Source: Symbiodinium natans (Eukaryota; Sar; Dinophyceae; Suessiales; Symbiodiniaceae). Taken from it: 64,000 bases of DNA. Below are positions 63,201 to 64,000 of the stretch, in pieces. The stretch lies in assembly GCA_905221605.1 (NCBI GenBank), contig CAJNDS010000741.1, forward strand, positions 1 to 64,000, written 5' to 3'. Under the pieces are notes generated by a model. That model was not told the origin of the DNA. It was given only the letters and a program-made list of their open reading frames with translations, and did not search any database. The position numbers were made by a program, and so were the translations under genes. Every line of letters begins with the position of its first letter. Position 1 is the stretch's first letter.

Positions 63201-63855
63201 CCTGACCTCCAAGCTCCAAACCCTAATCCCTAAACCCTAAACTCTAAACCCTAAACCCTAAACTCCTAACCCCAAACTCCTAAGCCCTAAACCCTAAACC
63301 CTAAGCCTGGAACTTAAGGACCACCTAAACGCAAATGTCCTTCCTCGATGACAGGAGCTCATGAGCGACATCCCCGGCTTCGAGACACCCAACCATGGCT
63401 TCGTGGCTGAGGTTTAGGGTTTGGGGTTTAGGGTTTAGGGTTTGGGGTTTAGGGTTTGGGGTTTAGGTTTTGGGGTTTAGGGTTTGGGGTTTAGGGCTTG
63501 GGGTTTGGGGTTTAGGGTTTGGGGTCTGGGGTTTGGGGTTAAGGGTTGGCTTAGCGGGGTGTAGGGTTAAGGGGTGCTTGGGAGGAGCTTAAAAAAGGGT
63601 CCCCAAACCCGAGGGTACAAGTTTAGGGGTCCTACTCTAAACCCTAAACCCTAAACCCGAAACTTCTCCTCTAAGGAGCAGAGTGGAGGGGTTTTGGGTG
63701 AGGTCCCAGGATTGTTGCGTGACCACAGCCCTAAACCCTAAACCCTAAACCCTAAACCCTCAACCCTCAACCCTAAACCCTAAACGGCAGCAAGGCTATC
63801 TTCTCCCTTGGGCGCACCAGGCACGCATGCCGAGGGTTTATATAGAGTTCATTTC
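57179..63855 (+). CDS. Possible multi-exon gene of unknown function running off the right edge
   Basis: A chain of islands can be joined in one frame: 57179-57235 ([22 protein letters not shown]), 57641-57694 ([18 protein letters not shown]), 58596-58667 ([19 protein letters not shown]...), 60572-60616 ([15 protein letters not shown]), 61083-61128 ([13 protein letters not shown]), 61209-61260 ([17 protein letters not shown]), about 62014-62048, 62305-62375, 62610-62681, 62851-62889, 63139-63177 and 63355-63411. Most borders are phase 0 with AG acceptors and GC or GT donors. There is freedom in choosing donors, and no family is recognised, so this is a hypothesis. ATC-TAA at 61264-61269 would end the gene early if the GC donor there is not used. 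Confidence 0.4.
58180..58195. repeat. Poly-C run followed by A-rich run
   Basis: About 15 C, then CACCCAAGAAAAAAAG. Confidence 0.95.
58470..58571 (-). repeat. CCCTAAA array, about 14 units
   Basis: Perfect apart from one CCCTACA. Confidence 0.95.
58596..58667 (+). CDS. Putative exon, unknown
   Basis: [17 protein letters not shown] then [10 protein letters not shown] acceptor, GC donor (gccttc); a second GC donor lies eight bases on. Confidence 0.45.
58683..58793 (+). repeat. TTTAGGG array, about 13 units
   Basis: Follows the exon at 58596; opposite orientation to the array before that exon. Confidence 0.95.
59079..59174 (+). repeat. TTTAGGG array, about 13 units
   Basis: Between a G run (about 59070) and another G run (about 59194). 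Confidence 0.95.
59330..59412. repeat. Dispersed repeat family M, copy 2
   Basis: GGCCCCCTAAGCTTCCCTAA, GGAGGTACCTAACC and CTCCGTCCCTTAAG parallel copy 1. Confidence 0.6.
59795..59936. repeat. Repeat family J, copy 2, with two poly-C runs
   Basis: CTGCTAGTCGTATTCCCTTA and ATACGATTGTTACCC match copy 1; poly-C runs at about 59855-59872 and 59909-59936 replace its right half. Confidence 0.6.
59937..60105. other. Single-copy segment, nothing assigned
   Basis: Between poly-C and the AT-rich region; no open frame of note. Confidence 0.3.
60109..60260. repeat. AT-rich microsatellite region
   Basis: TATATA and TATG runs around an A-rich centre. Confidence 0.95.
60885..60942. repeat. Half copy of family A
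   Basis: CCCAGTAGTGCC ... GGGTTCCCTTATAAGCCCC matches the left half; the right half is absent and CCCTAAA repeats follow shortly. Confidence 0.55.
62610..62681 (+). CDS. Putative exon, unknown
   Basis: 24 codons [18 protein letters not shown] then CRSAAK, phase 0 to 0, AG|G acceptor, GC donor (gccccc). One of the clearest unassigned exons. Confidence 0.55.
62851..62895 (+). CDS. Putative exon with T-run acceptor
   Basis: Preceded by seven T and [16 protein letters not shown] in phase 0, then GTG TAG, so either a GT donor at 62890 or a stop at 62893-62895. Confidence 0.5.
   Translation, partial: AEVAGHSNGPSPAV
63355..63411 (+). CDS. Putative exon, unknown
   Basis: 19 codons [19 protein letters not shown], phase 0 to 0, AG|G acceptor; the donor GTTTAG is part of the following telomere block. 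Confidence 0.5.
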
Positions 63856-63930
63856 AGGGTTCAGGGTTTTAGGGTTTAGGGTTTAGGGTTTAGGGTTTAG
63901 GGTTTACATAGAGTTCATTTCAGGGTTCCT
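63836..63930 (+). repeat. Direct duplication at the right edge
   Basis: TAGAGTTCATTTCAGGGTTC at about 63844 and again at about 63908, separated by TTTAGGG repeats. Confidence 0.8.
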
Positions 63931-64000
63931 AGGGTTTATAGGGGTCGGGAGGGTTTAGGGTTTAGGGTTTGTAGGGTTGTAGGCTTTGCAGGGTTTACAG

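Overview
The window looks like nuclear DNA of a dinoflagellate (or a very close alveolate relative). The reasons are: telomere-type TTTAGGG/CCCTAAA blocks throughout; short GC-rich exons whose inferred introns mostly begin with GC, sometimes GA or GT, and end in AG followed by G; and all recognised genes on the + strand. No bacterial-type operons, rRNA, tRNA or CRISPR were seen. Splice sites were inferred by eye from protein-family continuity and reading phase; there is no transcript evidence.

Two host genes can be followed exon by exon. (1) About 2.3-14.9 kb: the 3' part of a calcium-dependent protein kinase (CDPK). Fourteen exons of 23-63 nt (618 nt, 206 codons, phases consistent) encode the end of the kinase C-lobe, the junction helix and four EF-hands. 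The catalytic core would lie before or near the left edge. (2) 31.2-43.8 kb: a whole cyclophilin (peptidyl-prolyl isomerase). Ten exons of 29-79 nt total 489 nt, exactly 163 codons including TAG. Their introns are filled with telomere-like arrays, fold-back elements and microsatellites. In the cyclophilin gene one intron also holds a LINE-type reverse transcriptase/RNase H ORF (35466-38531) bordered on both sides by CCCTAAA repeats.

Elsewhere (15-31 kb, 44-64 kb) the sequence has the same texture: islands of 30-230 bp, GC-rich and open in at least one frame, set between repeat blocks of either orientation. Many are probably exons of further + strand genes, but I could not name the proteins. 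The best supported are a Lys/Ala-rich basic N-terminus (50106-50987), a 232-bp exon (45981-46212), and a possible chain of phase-compatible exons from an ATG at 57179 to the right edge. Some open islands lie inside introns of the two recognised genes and do not belong to their proteins; whether these are cassette exons, captured fragments or chance is open.

The repeats fall into layers: TTTAGGG-type arrays with locally homogenised variants (CCCCAAA, CCCTCAA, CCCTAAAA, CCCTAGA, TTTACGC, a 14-mer); at least ten small palindromic (MITE-like) families, several with telomere repeats in their centre; poly-C/poly-G tracts; AT, ATC, TAG and GA microsatellites; and recent local duplications. The most notable feature is functional genes cut into micro-exons by introns built largely of interstitial telomere repeat.
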